Shown piece by piece: positions 16,873-25,811 of a stretch of DNA of 40,537 nucleotides (positions are counted from its first letter, which is position 1; each line of letters starts with the position of its first letter). The position numbers and the translations under genes are program-made. Under the pieces are notes generated by a model. That model was given only the letters and a program-made list of their open reading frames with translations. It made no database searches and had not been told where the DNA came from. The stretch is from Flavobacteriaceae bacterium PRS1 (GTDB taxonomy: Bacteria > Bacteroidota > Bacteroidia > Flavobacteriales > Flavobacteriaceae), in contig RDRZ01000020.1 of the NCBI GenBank assembly GCA_003709165.1, positions 1 through 40,537 of the forward strand. Direction: 5' to 3'.

Positions 16873-16896
16873 CTTCAGTATTCTGTTTACAGTTAG
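16873..16896. repeat. Dispersed AGTATTCTGTTTACAGT word
   Basis: CAGTATTCTGTTTACAGT, just after the CoA-binding gene, resembles two words in the guaA-LysM gap (36945-36968 and 37107-37129). It looks like a degenerate dispersed intergenic repeat. Confidence 0.45.
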
Positions 16897-16923
16897 TTTA
16901 GAGAAATAGTAAGTACTGTCAAG

Positions 16924-18381
16924 CTACTTTCTTTTTATTAATAATAAGCCCATAAAAGTAAGTAAGCCATTTATTGGTAAAAGTTCGTAACCAACAACAT
17001 AACCACCAATGTTTTCGGCAGGAATATTTCCAATAATTACAGTCAGAAAAACGGAGATTACTGCTACTACCCAAACATAGTTGTCTTTTATTTTATAGTT
17101 GGTAAAAATCCCAAAAGCAAATAGTCCAAGCAAAGGACCATATGTATAGCCAGCTACAGTAAGTAAGCTGTCAATAACATTGCTATCCAGTACATGTTTA
17201 AAAATAATGATAACGATTACCAATAAAATGCTCATACCAATATGAACCTTTTTCCGAAGCTTTTTTTGTTCATGTTCTGGACGCTTTTCAATATTCATAA
17301 AATCTACACAATATGATGTGGTTAAAGCTGTTAAAGCACTGTCAGCACTACTGTAAGCAGCTGCTATTAAACCTAAAATAAATGTTGCTGCAATTGTAAT
17401 TCCTAAACCACTATTAAGTGCAATTTCAGGAAATAAGAGGTCTGTTTTAGGAGTTCCATCCATTAATGGGATAGCAATATTATTTTTACCTGCATAAATA
17501 AATAGCAACGCACCGAGTAACATGAATATAAATGTAACAACAACTAATACTAAACTGAAGGATATCATATTTTTTTGTGCATCTTTCAGGGTTTTACAAG
17601 TTAAATTCTTTTGCATCATATCCTGGTCGAGTCCAGTCATACAAATTGTAATGAACATACCACCAAGAAACGATTTTATAAAATGACTGCGTTCTAAAAA
17701 GCTATCAGTAACAAAAACTTTAGAATAATTTTTTAGTTCTTCGGAAGATAAAAATTCAGAAAAACTCCAGCTTAATTCTTTGTTTATTAAATATATAGAT
17801 AAACATACTGCTACAATCATAAAGAGCGTTTGTAAAGTATCTGTCCACACTATGGTTTTAATTCCGCCACGATGCGTATAAACCCAAATTAGTAAAATAG
17901 AAAGTATTACAGTAACTTCAAAAGGAACTTTCCAGGCATCAAAAACAAACTGTTGCAATACAATAGCTACTAAAAATAGTCTGAATGCAGCCCCTAAAAC
18001 TCGCGACACAAAAAAGAAAAAAGCACCAGTTTTGTGGCTTACTGTTCCAAATCTATCTAATAAATATTCATAAATTGAAGTGAGATTCAGCCTATAATAA
18101 ATTGGCATTAATACAAAAGCAACAACAAAATACCCAAACATATAACCCAATACAACCTGAAAATAGCTGAATTGTGAATCGCCAATCCATCCGGGAACCG
18201 AAATAAAAGTCACTCCCGAAAGCGAAGCACCTACCATACCGAAGGCAACTAAATACCATGGTGATTGTTTTCCAGCTTTGAAAAAATCTTCGTTGCTATC
18301 GTTTTTTCCGGTAAAATAAGAGATTATCATTAGCAGACTAAAATATGCTGCGATAAGTATAAGAATTTGAGTTCCATTCAT
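16924..18381 (-). CDS. Sodium:solute symporter (SSS family)
   Basis: A 485-residue integral inner-membrane protein with about 13 hydrophobic segments. SSS-type features include [20 protein letters not shown] near the start and the [20 protein letters not shown] segment, which includes the conserved sodium-site serines. It should import a small solute with Na+; the substrate cannot be told. The longer open frame starts with TTG at 18402, but ATG 18381 ([14 protein letters not shown]) is the likely start, placing the first membrane segment at the N-terminus. It is divergent from recR. Confidence 0.92.
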   Translation of the reverse strand: MNGTQILILIAAYFSLLMIISYFTGKNDSNEDFFKAGKQSPWYLVAFGMVGASLSGVTFISVPGWIGDSQFSYFQVVLGYMFGYFVVAFVLMPIYYRLNLTSIYEYLLDRFGTVSHKTGAFFFFVSRVLGAAFRLFLVAIVLQQFVFDAWKVPFEVTVILSILLIWVYTHRGGIKTIVWTDTLQTLFMIVAVCLSIYLINKELSWSFSEFLSSEELKNYSKVFVTDSFLERSHFIKSFLGGMFITICMTGLDQDMMQKNLTCKTLKDAQKNMISFSLVLVVVTFIFMLLGALLFIYAGKNNIAIPLMDGTPKTDLLFPEIALNSGLGITIAATFILGLIAAAYSSADSALTALTTSYCVDFMNIEKRPEHEQKKLRKKVHIGMSILLVIVIIIFKHVLDSNVIDSLLTVAGYTYGPLLGLFAFGIFTNYKIKDNYVWVVAVISVFLTVIIGNIPAENIGGYVVGYELLPINGLLTFMGLLLIKRK

Positions 18382-18576
18382 AAGTATAGATTCTTCAGCC
18401 AAAATACAAATTTTGTTGAAAGCGTTTCTTTATAATAAATAATTTTAACCAGACTGTTGTGATAATTATTTGAATCTATCTTGTAATATTGCAATATTAT
18501 GATGAACAAGTTTTATCAAAAAAGAAACATTCTTCCATTTGTGGCATAAAAGTTTTAAAATTGTAAATTCGCAGTT

Positions 18577-19194
18577 ATGGAGTTTTCATCAAAATTACTT
18601 GAAAACGCAGTTAGCGAAATGTCACAATTACCAGGAATTGGTAAGCGTACTGCACTGCGTTTGGTACTACATTTATTACGTCAGCCTCAAGAACAAACAA
18701 CCCGATTATCTCAAGCATTGCAAAAAATGCGAAACGAAATTAAGTTTTGTAAAAGCTGTCATAATATTAGCGATGTAGATTTATGCGAAATCTGTACAAA
18801 TCCTCATAGAAATGAAGAACTTATTTGTGTAGTTGAAGATATACGCGATGTTATGGCGATTGAAAATACAGCATCATTTAGAGGATTGTATCATGTACTT
18901 GGCGGAAAAATTTCACCAATGGATGGCGTTGGTCCACACGATTTAAATATCGTTTCGTTAGTAGAGAAAGTAAAAAAAGGAACAATAAAAGAACTGATTT
19001 TTGCTTTAAGTTCTACAATGGAAGGTGATACCACCAACTTTTATATTTACAAACAAATACAAGGGCTTGACATTATAACAACAACAATTGCAAGAGGAAT
19101 ATCAGTTGGCGACGAAATAGAATATGCCGATGAGGTTACACTAGGTCGAAGTATTATAAATAGAATTCCTTTTGAAACTTCATTAAAGGTTTAA
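18577..19194 (+). CDS. recR: Recombination protein RecR
   Basis: A 205-residue DNA repair protein that works with RecF/RecO in loading RecA at gaps. It has an N-terminal helix-hairpin-helix ([17 protein letters not shown]), a zinc finger with four cysteines (58, 61, 70, 73; CKSC...CEIC), and a Toprim domain from about residue 82 ([26 protein letters not shown]). Length and all motifs are normal. A TAAATTCG box at 18564-18571 with TTTG at 18538 could be its promoter, although the spacing is longer than usual. The glycosyltransferase follows after 7 bases, so the two are probably cotranscribed. Confidence 0.96.
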   Translation: MEFSSKLLENAVSEMSQLPGIGKRTALRLVLHLLRQPQEQTTRLSQALQKMRNEIKFCKSCHNISDVDLCEICTNPHRNEELICVVEDIRDVMAIENTASFRGLYHVLGGKISPMDGVGPHDLNIVSLVEKVKKGTIKELIFALSSTMEGDTTNFYIYKQIQGLDIITTTIARGISVGDEIEYADEVTLGRSIINRIPFETSLKV

Positions 19195-19201
19195 AATATA
19201 G

Positions 19202-20302
19202 TTGAAACTTTCCATTATCATATTAAATTACAATGTACGTTACTTTTTAGAGTTGTGTATAAGTAGTGTACAAGCAGCTATTTCAACTATTGATGCCGAA
19301 ATAATTGTTGTTGATAATAACTCCAATGATGAAAGTTGCAACATGATTAAACAACTTTTTCCTGAAGTTACACTTATAGAAAATAAAGAAAATTTCGGTT
19401 TCTCTAAAGGGAATAATCAAGGAGTAACTGTGGCAAAAGGCGAGTATATTTGTATTTTAAATCCTGATACAGTTGTAGCTGAAGACTCGTTCGAAAAACT
19501 ACTTGAATTTGCCAGTTTACAAGAAAACATTGGAATTATTGGTTGTAAACTCATTGATGGAACTGGGCAGTTTTTACCTGAAAGTAAACGAAATATCCCA
19601 ACAGTAAAAGTTGCTGCCAATAAAATATTTGGCAATTCAAAGAAATATTATGCCAATCATCTTAATCAAGGTGAAACTGGAAAAGTTGATATTTTGGTAG
19701 GCGCATTTATGTTACTAAAGAAAGAGGTTTATCAAGAGGTCAATGGTTTTGATGAAGACTATTTTATGTTTGGCGAAGATATAGATTTGTCTTATAGAAT
19801 CTTAAATTTAGGTTATGATAACTATTATTTTTCTGATACTAAAATAATTCACTTTAAAGGAGAAAGCACCTTAAAGAATAAATATTACGCCAAAGGATTT
19901 TATAATGCAATGCAGCTGTTTTATAAAAAACATTTTATAACTAATATACTATTCAAAGGTTTAGTTTTGGTTGGAATTAAATTGGCTTTTATATTTAGAA
20001 CCAAACCAACGGTAAACCCTCAATCAATAGAGAGATATGTAATAATATTTGGCGAATTACCAGTTAAACTTGCTTCAATGCTTACAAAACCAATCGAATT
20101 AAATCCTGATTTGAAAAGCATAAAAAACAATACTGAAATAATTCTTGATGCTAATGCTTTGAGTTATAAAAAAATCATTGATACTATTTCTGACGCAACT
20201 ATTAATACTAAAGCTACTTTTAAAATTTTGCCTAAAAACTCTAATTTTATGATTGGTAGCAATAGCTCAAAAAGTCGGGGTGAAATAATTTGTTTTGAAT
20301 AG
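19202..20302 (+). CDS. Family 2 glycosyltransferase (rhamnosyltransferase-like), TTG start
   Basis: A 366-residue GT-A enzyme. The N-terminus KLSIIILNYNVRYFLELCI, the VDNNSND segment and the ILNPDT (D-x-D-like) motif are typical of GT2 transferases acting on cell-surface polysaccharides. EDIDLSYRI supplies the catalytic-base region. A hydrophobic stretch near residues 245-262 may associate it with the membrane. The frame is closed by TAG at 19199-19201, and no ATG lies near the N-terminus, so TTG at 19202 is the only start that keeps the first beta strand. It sits 7 bases after recR. The sugar and acceptor are unknown. Confidence 0.88.
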   Translation: MKLSIIILNYNVRYFLELCISSVQAAISTIDAEIIVVDNNSNDESCNMIKQLFPEVTLIENKENFGFSKGNNQGVTVAKGEYICILNPDTVVAEDSFEKLLEFASLQENIGIIGCKLIDGTGQFLPESKRNIPTVKVAANKIFGNSKKYYANHLNQGETGKVDILVGAFMLLKKEVYQEVNGFDEDYFMFGEDIDLSYRILNLGYDNYYFSDTKIIHFKGESTLKNKYYAKGFYNAMQLFYKKHFITNILFKGLVLVGIKLAFIFRTKPTVNPQSIERYVIIFGELPVKLASMLTKPIELNPDLKSIKNNTEIILDANALSYKKIIDTISDATINTKATFKILPKNSNFMIGSNSSKSRGEIICFE

Positions 20303-20339
20303 AATTAATGAAACTACGACAGATTATATGATTTTTCAT

Positions 20340-20347
20340 TAATTTTG
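20340..20347 (+). promoter_or_regulatory. Candidate -7 box for the E2 gene
   Basis: TAATTTTG matches TAnnTTTG, 38 bases before the ATG at 20385. No TTTG is seen at the expected -33 position, so support is moderate. Confidence 0.4.
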
Positions 20348-20384
20348 CAAACAGAAATCAAAAAACAATTTTTGTATTAACGAT

Positions 20385-21701
20385 ATGGCAAAATTTGAAT
20401 TGAAGTTACCTAAAATGGGAGAAAGCGTTGCAGAAGCAACCATTACATCTTGGTTAAAAGAAATAGGCGATACTATTGAAGAAGACGAAGACATTTTAGA
20501 AATTGCAACCGATAAAGTTGATAGCGAAATACCAAGTGAAGTTAATGGTGTTTTGGTAGAAAAACTTTTTAATGTTGATGATGTCGTACAAGTTGGGCAA
20601 ACTATTGCAATAATTGAAATCGATGCCGACCAAACAACTTCTGAATCTGCTCCAATAGTAGAAGAAACAATACAGGAAGCTCCTGTAAAAGCTGTTTCAG
20701 AAGTTACTAAAACAGTTGTCGTAGCTCAAGAATCTGTTGCTTCAGTAATTTCAAGTGGAGATCGGTTTTATTCACCATTAGTTAAAAATATTGCTAAAAA
20801 AGAAGCTGTTTCCCAAGCCGAATTAGATGCAATTTCTGGAACAGGAAAAGAAGGCCGAGTTACAAAAAGCGATATTCTTGCTTATCTGCAAAATAGAGGA
20901 AGTCAACCAACACGAAAATCTGAAGCAAAAATTGAAACAGACCAACTTAAAAGTGTTGGAAAATCACAAATAGTACAAGTTGTTTCAAACGGAGAAGACG
21001 AAATCATTGAAATGACCCGAATGAGAAAACTCGTTGCAAAACACATGGTCGATTCGTTACAAACATCGGCACATGTGCAATCGTTTATTGAAGCAGATGT
21101 TACCAAAATCTGGAATTGGAGAAAAAAAGTTAAAGACGATTTCTATAAACGTGAAGGTGAGAACTTGACCTTTACGCCAATTTTTATGGAAGCCGTAGCA
21201 AAAGCTTTAAGAGATTTCCCAATGATGAACATTTCAGTTGAAGGCGATACTATCATTAAAAAGAAAAATATAAATCTCGGAATGGCAGCAGCTCTTGGAG
21301 ATGGAAATTTAATTGTACCAGTAATTAAAAATGCTGACCAATTAAATCTCGTTGGCATGACCAAGCAGGTTAATGATCTTGCCAATCGAGCACGATTAAA
21401 CAAGCTAAAACCAGACGACATACAAGGTGGAACTTATACAGTAACCAATGTTGGAACCTTTGGAAGCATTATGGGAACACCAATAATTAATCAACCTCAA
21501 GTAGGTATTTTAGCTCTCGGAGCAATACGAAAAGTGCCTGCAGTAATTGAAACTTCTGAAGGCGATTTTATTGGTATTCGTTACAAAATGTTTTTATCGC
21601 ATTCTTACGACCATCGTGTTGTAAATGGAGCACTTGGTGGTCAATTTGTAAAAGCTGTAAAAGATTATCTTGAAGATTGGGACGAAAACAGAGAAATATG
21701 A
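20385..21701 (+). CDS. 2-oxoacid dehydrogenase complex E2, dihydrolipoyllysine acyltransferase
   Basis: A 438-residue E2 subunit. It has an N-terminal lipoyl domain (lipoylated Lys44 in EIATDKVDSEIPSE), a linker, a peripheral subunit-binding domain (about 126-168, SPLVKNIAKKE, GTGKEGRVTKSDI) and a C-terminal acyltransferase domain. The active-site motif is DHRVVNG with His410 present, but Asn414 replaces the usual Asp of DHRxxDG. The family transfers acyl groups to CoA in the pyruvate, branched-chain or 2-oxoglutarate complexes. The single lipoyl domain and sequence suggest a branched-chain-type or general E2, but the substrate is uncertain because E1 and E3 are not adjacent. Confidence 0.92.
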   Translation: MAKFELKLPKMGESVAEATITSWLKEIGDTIEEDEDILEIATDKVDSEIPSEVNGVLVEKLFNVDDVVQVGQTIAIIEIDADQTTSESAPIVEETIQEAPVKAVSEVTKTVVVAQESVASVISSGDRFYSPLVKNIAKKEAVSQAELDAISGTGKEGRVTKSDILAYLQNRGSQPTRKSEAKIETDQLKSVGKSQIVQVVSNGEDEIIEMTRMRKLVAKHMVDSLQTSAHVQSFIEADVTKIWNWRKKVKDDFYKREGENLTFTPIFMEAVAKALRDFPMMNISVEGDTIIKKKNINLGMAAALGDGNLIVPVIKNADQLNLVGMTKQVNDLANRARLNKLKPDDIQGGTYTVTNVGTFGSIMGTPIINQPQVGILALGAIRKVPAVIETSEGDFIGIRYKMFLSHSYDHRVVNGALGGQFVKAVKDYLEDWDENREI

Positions 21702-21708
21702 ACTTGTC

Positions 21709-21728
21709 ATTCTTGCGAAGACAGGAAT
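21709..21728. repeat. Degenerate ATTCCTGC..GCAGGAAT palindrome
   Basis: CATTCTTGC-GAAGA-CAGGAAT between the E2 stop and the exonuclease start. It corresponds to the perfect copy at 13566-13585. The repeat lies inside the open frame upstream of the exonuclease and explains the apparent N-terminal extension of that frame. Confidence 0.55.
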
Positions 21729-21759
21729 CTATTTATTGTCAAAAACACAACAAACAATA

Positions 21760-22536
21760 ATGCAACTAAACCTTACCAAACCCATTTGTTTTTTCGACCT
21801 TGAAACCACAGGAGTTAATATTTCAAAAGACAGAATAGTTGAAATATCTATTTTAAAAGTATTTCCAGACGGAAAAGAAGTAAAAAAAACCTGGCTCGTA
21901 AATCCAGAGATGACTATCCCAAAAGAAGTTATAGACATTCATGGTATTACAAACGAAAAAGTAGCAAACGAACCAACCTTTAAGGCTATTGCTAAAGATG
22001 TTCAGGCAATGATTAAAGATTCTGATTTAGGAGGATTTAACTCCAATCGATTCGATATTCCGTTATTAGCCGAAGAAATGTTACGTGCAGATATAGATTT
22101 TGATATGAAAAATCGTGTGTCAGTCGATGTGCAAACCATTTTTCATAAAATGGAGCAACGAACACTTGTTGCAGCTTACAAATTTTACTGCGATAAAAAT
22201 CTTGAAGATGCTCATAGTGCGGAAGCTGATACTTTTGCAACTTACGAAGTGCTAAAAGCACAACTTTCAAAATACAACGACCTTGAAAATGACACCAAGT
22301 TTCTATCCGATTTTAGTTCTCACAAAAAAAATGCAGATTTTGCAGGATTCATTACTTTTAATAAAGATGGTGAAGAATGTTTTTCTTTCGGAAAACATAA
22401 AAATAAACCTGTGTTAGATGTGTTAGAACAAGAATCTGGATATTTTGGTTGGTTGCTTAATGCAGACTTCCCACTATATACTAAAAAAGTATTAACAGCA
22501 ATTAAATTGAGAGCTTTTAATAATAAGTTAGATTAA
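21760..22536 (+). CDS. DEDDh 3'-5' exonuclease with ExoX-like C-terminal domain
   Basis: A 258-residue DnaQ-fold nuclease. The acidic metal-binding residues are visible: Asp13/Glu15 in FFDLETTG, Asp99 in FNSNRFDIP, and His152/Asp157 in AHSAEAD. The C-terminal 60 residues (FITFNKDGEECFSFGKHKN... GYFGWLLNADF) match the small domain found behind ExoX-type exonucleases and related to DUF3820. It probably acts on DNA 3' ends in repair or proofreading. The frame runs upstream to 21670, but the extra 30 residues are encoded by the E2 3' end and a dispersed repeat. ATG 21760 (MQLNLTKPICFFDLE) is the true start. Confidence 0.9.
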   Translation: MQLNLTKPICFFDLETTGVNISKDRIVEISILKVFPDGKEVKKTWLVNPEMTIPKEVIDIHGITNEKVANEPTFKAIAKDVQAMIKDSDLGGFNSNRFDIPLLAEEMLRADIDFDMKNRVSVDVQTIFHKMEQRTLVAAYKFYCDKNLEDAHSAEADTFATYEVLKAQLSKYNDLENDTKFLSDFSSHKKNADFAGFITFNKDGEECFSFGKHKNKPVLDVLEQESGYFGWLLNADFPLYTKKVLTAIKLRAFNNKLD

Positions 22537-22620
22537 GAACAAAGACTTTTTAATATTTTTAGCAATAATGAAACATTTGTTTATTCGCAGCTAAACAACA
22601 AAACAACTCAGCAACATAGA

Positions 22621-23232
22621 ATGAAACTAATCTGCATAGGTCGTAATTACACAGAGCATATAAAGGAACTCGAAAACGAAAAGCCAGTAAATCCTGTCGT
22701 ATTTTTAAAACCAGATACGTCTATTTTATTGAAGAAACAGCCTTTTTTTATCCCGGATTTTTCAAACGATGTACATCACGAAGTCGAAATTTTGATAAAA
22801 ATTAATAGAATAGGAAAGCATATCGATAAAAAATTTGCGCATAAATATTATGACGAAATTAGTTTAGGTATCGACTTTACCGCTCGCGATCTACAAAACG
22901 AGTTAAAGGCAAAAGGCTTGCCTTGGGAGAAAGCCAAAGCCTTTGATGGTGCTGCAGTAATTGGAAAATGGATTTCTAAAACTAACTTTAAAAATATAGA
23001 CGATATTAACTTCAGTTTATATAAAAATGAAACCAGTGTTCAGCAAGGAAATACTAATCTAATGCTTTGGAAAATAGACGAGTTAATCGAATATGTCTCA
23101 AAATATTTCACTTTAAAGATTGGAGATATTATCTTTACCGGAACTCCAGCTGGAGTAGGTAAAGTAGTTGCCAATGATAAATTAAAAGGATATATCGAAA
23201 ATCAGGAGCTATTTTCGATAATTGTAAAATAA
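22621..23232 (+). CDS. Fumarylacetoacetate hydrolase (FAH) family protein
   Basis: A 203-residue cytosolic enzyme of the FAH fold. It contains MKLICIGRNYTEHIKEL, the metal-binding E-x-E in HHEVEILIKI, an acidic DFTARDLQ segment and FTGTPAGVGKV. The family splits or decarboxylates acylpyruvate-like substrates (acylpyruvase, oxaloacetate decarboxylase or tautomerase). The exact reaction is not predictable. It starts a tight plus-strand group: the Hpt gene follows after 5 bases and cinA overlaps that by one base. Confidence 0.9.
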   Translation: MKLICIGRNYTEHIKELENEKPVNPVVFLKPDTSILLKKQPFFIPDFSNDVHHEVEILIKINRIGKHIDKKFAHKYYDEISLGIDFTARDLQNELKAKGLPWEKAKAFDGAAVIGKWISKTNFKNIDDINFSLYKNETSVQQGNTNLMLWKIDELIEYVSKYFTLKIGDIIFTGTPAGVGKVVANDKLKGYIENQELFSIIVK

Positions 23233-23237
23233 AACAA

Positions 23238-23579
23238 ATGGAACAGCCTTATAAACTACACAGAGTAACAGAGTTAGCTGACGACGACGAAGAATTTGTT
23301 GTTGCATTAGCAGAAGCATTTTTAGAAGAAGTGCCGGCAGATGCTCAACTTCTACAAACTGCAGTAATTAGTAAAGATTATTTAGCGACCTATCTATCTG
23401 CACATAAAATGAAACCAACTATTGATCTTTTTGAGTTAGGTGTGCTTGAAGATTTAATTGAAGTACAAGATTGGGGAAAATTTGAACAAAAAGAAAATGA
23501 TATTTCTAAAAAATTAGACATCGTTTTAAAAGCTGTTGAAAATGCAGTCGAAGAAATTAAGACAGATTTCAACCTATAA
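23238..23579 (+). CDS. Orphan histidine-phosphotransfer (Hpt) domain protein
   Basis: A 113-residue, all-helical protein. The sequence LSAHKMKPTIDLFEL around His56 is the phospho-accepting Hpt motif (H-x-x-K-P/G). Hpt proteins relay phosphate between hybrid kinases and response regulators, but no kinase or regulator is nearby. It lies 5 bases after the FAH-family gene, and its TAA shares a base with the cinA ATG (TAATG), so all three are probably cotranscribed. Confidence 0.82.
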   Translation: MEQPYKLHRVTELADDDEEFVVALAEAFLEEVPADAQLLQTAVISKDYLATYLSAHKMKPTIDLFELGVLEDLIEVQDWGKFEQKENDISKKLDIVLKAVENAVEEIKTDFNL

Positions 23580-24829
23580 TGCAAGCGGAAATAATTACCA
23601 TTGGCGACGAGATTCTTATTGGTCAAGTCGTAGATACTAATTCAGCTTTTATTGCCAAAGAACTTAATAAAATTGGTGTTTCTGTTTATCAAATCACTTC
23701 AGTTCAGGATGATAAGCAACACATTTTAAAATCTTTAAAAGAAGCTCAAGAAAACGCCAATATTATAATTATTACAGGTGGATTAGGACCTACAAAAGAC
23801 GATATTACCAAGCACACGCTAACCGAATATTTTAACGACACTTTAGTACAGGACGAAGCTGTTTTGAAAAATATTAAAACGCTTTGGCAAGAATACGTTA
23901 AGCAACCTTTAACACAAGTTAATATAGACCAAGCACTTATTCCGTCCAAATCTATAGCCTTAATGAATCGCTTTGGTTCAGCACCAGGAATATGGATAAA
24001 GCATCAAAATAAAATCTTTATTTCGCTTCCAGGTGTTCCTTTTGAAATGAAAGCCTTAATCCAAAATGAAGTTTTACCAAGGTTACAAAAACAATTTGAA
24101 CTTCCTTTCATTTTACACAAAACACTTTTAACTTATGGATTGGGCGAAAGTATGTTGGCAGCAAGAATAGAAGACTGGGAAGAAAATTTACCAAATTATA
24201 TAAAACTTGCCTATTTGCCTGGTCTTGGAAAAGTAAGATTACGCCTTTCAGCAAAAGGAAAAAATGAAGAAAAGATTACAAAAGAAGTTGAAAAACAAAT
24301 AGCATTAGTAATGCCTTTAATTAAAGATGTTTTTGTTGGTTTCGAAGATGAAGAAACATCGATAGAAAAGAAAATTGGAAAGCGATTAGTTGAACTAAAT
24401 AAAACTATTTCTGTTGCCGAAAGCTGTACAGGAGGAATGATAGCTAAAAAAATAACAGCAAACGCTGGTGCATCAGCATATTTTAAAGGTGGAATAGTAA
24501 GTTATGCTACAGAAGCTAAAACAGGTGTTTTAAATATTTCAGAAGAACTCATTAAAAAACATTCTGTTGTAAGCAGAGAAGTTGCTCAGGCTATGGCAAA
24601 GGCTGTTCAGCAATTATTTAAAACCGATTTTGCAATTGCAGTAACTGGAAACGCTGGTCCAACCAAAGGAGATTCTGATGCAGAAATTGGTACAGTTTTC
24701 ATTGCAATAGCGACTCCAACACAAGTTTTTTCAGAAGAGTTTCATTTAGGAAATCATCGTACTAAAGTCATCCATAAAGCAGTGAATAAAGCCTTCGAAA
24801 TGCTTCAAAAAGAAATTTCGAAAAATTGA
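23579..24829 (+). CDS. cinA: CinA family competence/damage-inducible protein
   Basis: A 416-residue protein with two domains. The N-terminal MoCF-like domain (MQAEIITIGDEILIGQVVDTNS, TGGLGPTKDD) often acts on ADP-ribose and related nucleotides. The C-terminal domain (about 255-412, SVAESCTGGMIAKKITANAGAS, VTGNAGPTKG) is the PncC nicotinamide-nucleotide amidase that recycles NMN. Length is normal. Its start codon overlaps the stop of the Hpt gene by one base. The rpmB promoter follows directly after its stop. Confidence 0.93.
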   Translation: MQAEIITIGDEILIGQVVDTNSAFIAKELNKIGVSVYQITSVQDDKQHILKSLKEAQENANIIIITGGLGPTKDDITKHTLTEYFNDTLVQDEAVLKNIKTLWQEYVKQPLTQVNIDQALIPSKSIALMNRFGSAPGIWIKHQNKIFISLPGVPFEMKALIQNEVLPRLQKQFELPFILHKTLLTYGLGESMLAARIEDWEENLPNYIKLAYLPGLGKVRLRLSAKGKNEEKITKEVEKQIALVMPLIKDVFVGFEDEETSIEKKIGKRLVELNKTISVAESCTGGMIAKKITANAGASAYFKGGIVSYATEAKTGVLNISEELIKKHSVVSREVAQAMAKAVQQLFKTDFAIAVTGNAGPTKGDSDAEIGTVFIAIATPTQVFSEEFHLGNHRTKVIHKAVNKAFEMLQKEISKN

Positions 24830-24838
24830 TTAATTAAA

Positions 24839-24869
24839 TTTGTGAACTACTAAAGAATTTGTAAATTTG
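24839..24869 (+). promoter_or_regulatory. Promoter of the rpmB-rpmG-DUF4295 operon
   Basis: TTTG (24839-24842), 19 bases, then TAAATTTG (24862-24869): a full match to the Bacteroidota primary-sigma consensus. It lies 40 bases before the rpmB ATG and is the clearest housekeeping promoter in the window. Confidence 0.8.
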
Positions 24870-24908
24870 CACCTCGTTTAAAAATAATAGAATTTAAAGT
24901 CAGAAATA

Positions 24909-25145
24909 ATGTCAAGAGTTTGTGAACTTACAGGAAAAAGAGCAATGTTTGGAAACAATGTGTCTCACGCCTTAAACAGAACAAAACGTAGATTTAATGT
25001 TAATTTATTAAAAAAACGTTTTTATATTCCTGAAGAGGATAAATGGATAACTTTAAAAGTTTCTGCTTCAGCATTAAAAACTATTAACAGAATAGGTATT
25101 TATGCTGCAATTAAAGACGCTAAATCTAAAGGATTTTTAAAATAA
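24909..25145 (+). CDS. rpmB: 50S ribosomal protein bL28
   Basis: A 78-residue protein with the bL28 start SRVCELTGKRAMFGNNVSHALNR-type sequence and basic middle (RRFNVNLLKKRFYIP). It has a single cysteine, so it is the zinc-free (C-minus) form. It is first in a ribosomal cluster with rpmG and DUF4295 and is driven by a strong TTTG/TAAATTTG promoter. Confidence 0.96.
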   Translation: MSRVCELTGKRAMFGNNVSHALNRTKRRFNVNLLKKRFYIPEEDKWITLKVSASALKTINRIGIYAAIKDAKSKGFLK

Positions 25146-25170
25146 CAGCCACATTTAATAATTAAAGAAC

Positions 25171-25353
25171 ATGGCAAAAAGAGGAAATAGAATTCAAGTA
25201 ATATTAGAATGTACAGAGCACAAGAAGTCTGGACAACCAGGAACTTCAAGATACATTACTACAAAAAATAAGAAAAATACGCCAGACAGATTAGAGATTA
25301 AAAAATTCAATCCAATCTTAAAACGTATGACTGTTCATAAAGAAATTAAATAA
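25171..25353 (+). CDS. rpmG: 50S ribosomal protein bL33
   Basis: A 60-residue protein with the L33 pattern [11 protein letters not shown]...[19 protein letters not shown]. Only one Cys is present where the zinc-ribbon form has two CxxC pairs, so this is the zinc-independent type. It is 25 bases after rpmB and 43 before the DUF4295 gene. Confidence 0.96.
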   Translation: MAKRGNRIQVILECTEHKKSGQPGTSRYITTKNKKNTPDRLEIKKFNPILKRMTVHKEIK

Positions 25354-25396
25354 TTAGAGATTTTCATTAATTAAAAATGTCAAATAACGATAAATC

Positions 25397-25549
25397 ATGG
25401 CAAAGAAAATAGTAGCAACATTGCAAACTGGATCTAAACGTTTAACAAAAGCTATAAAAATGGTAAGGTCTCCAAAAACCGGAGCTTATATGTTTGTAGA
25501 GTCAATTATGTCTCCAGATCGTGTTAACGATTTCTTGAACAAGAAATAA
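25397..25549 (+). CDS. DUF4295 family small basic protein, ribosome-associated (50 aa)
   Basis: A 50-residue lysine-rich protein, MAKKIVATLQTGSKRLTKAI with SPKTGAYMFVESIMSP following. It matches DUF4295, a Bacteroidota-specific family always close to rpmG. I recall this family being assigned as an extra large-subunit protein (bL38) in flavobacterial ribosome structures; that is from memory. It is the third gene of the ribosomal operon and is followed by a terminator. Confidence 0.9.
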   Translation: MAKKIVATLQTGSKRLTKAIKMVRSPKTGAYMFVESIMSPDRVNDFLNKK

Positions 25550-25571
25550 CACTCATAGTTTAACATATTTT

Positions 25572-25600
25572 AAAGCAGTTTTCTATTGGAAGCTGCTTTT
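25572..25600 (+). terminator. Terminator of the ribosomal protein operon
   Basis: AAAGCAG-TT-TTC pairs with GAA-G-CTGCTTT (one small internal loop) and ends in TTTTG TTTT. It lies 23 bases after the DUF4295 stop. Confidence 0.75.
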
Positions 25601-25640
25601 GTTTTATATTAGCGTTTCGTTTTATTGTTATAATTAATTT

Positions 25641-25746
25641 GGGCGTTTCTCTCTTACGTAAAAAACTTCAGAGAGTCAGGATTTACGCTATATCTTTTGT
25701 TTTTGAAATGTACAAAACAAAAGGATGTCGCTACAATCCTTAACGC
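25641..25746. repeat. Structured dispersed-type element (about 106 bp) between DUF4295 and ftsY
   Basis: It begins GGGCGTT (25641) and ends TAACGC (25746). It contains a small hairpin (CTCTC 25649-25653 with GAGAG 25671-25675) and a long one: ATCTTTTGTTTT (25692-25703) pairs with AAAACAAAAGGAT (25713-25725) around a loop of about 9 bases. The outer GGATT..AATCC also pair. I recognise the words ACGCTATATCTTTTG and AATCCTTAACGC as those of a palindromic element scattered through many Bacteroidota genomes; function is unknown. No ORF of note is in it. Confidence 0.7.
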
Positions 25747-25811
25747 AAAAAGGAGTTTCTAAAATGTTTTTTATAAATTTTTAAACTCATAAACCATTAA
25801 CCATTTTATAA

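Noticed and set aside
21670..21759. 30-residue extension of the exonuclease
   Set aside because: It overlaps the E2 coding end and a dispersed palindrome; the family start is at 21760.
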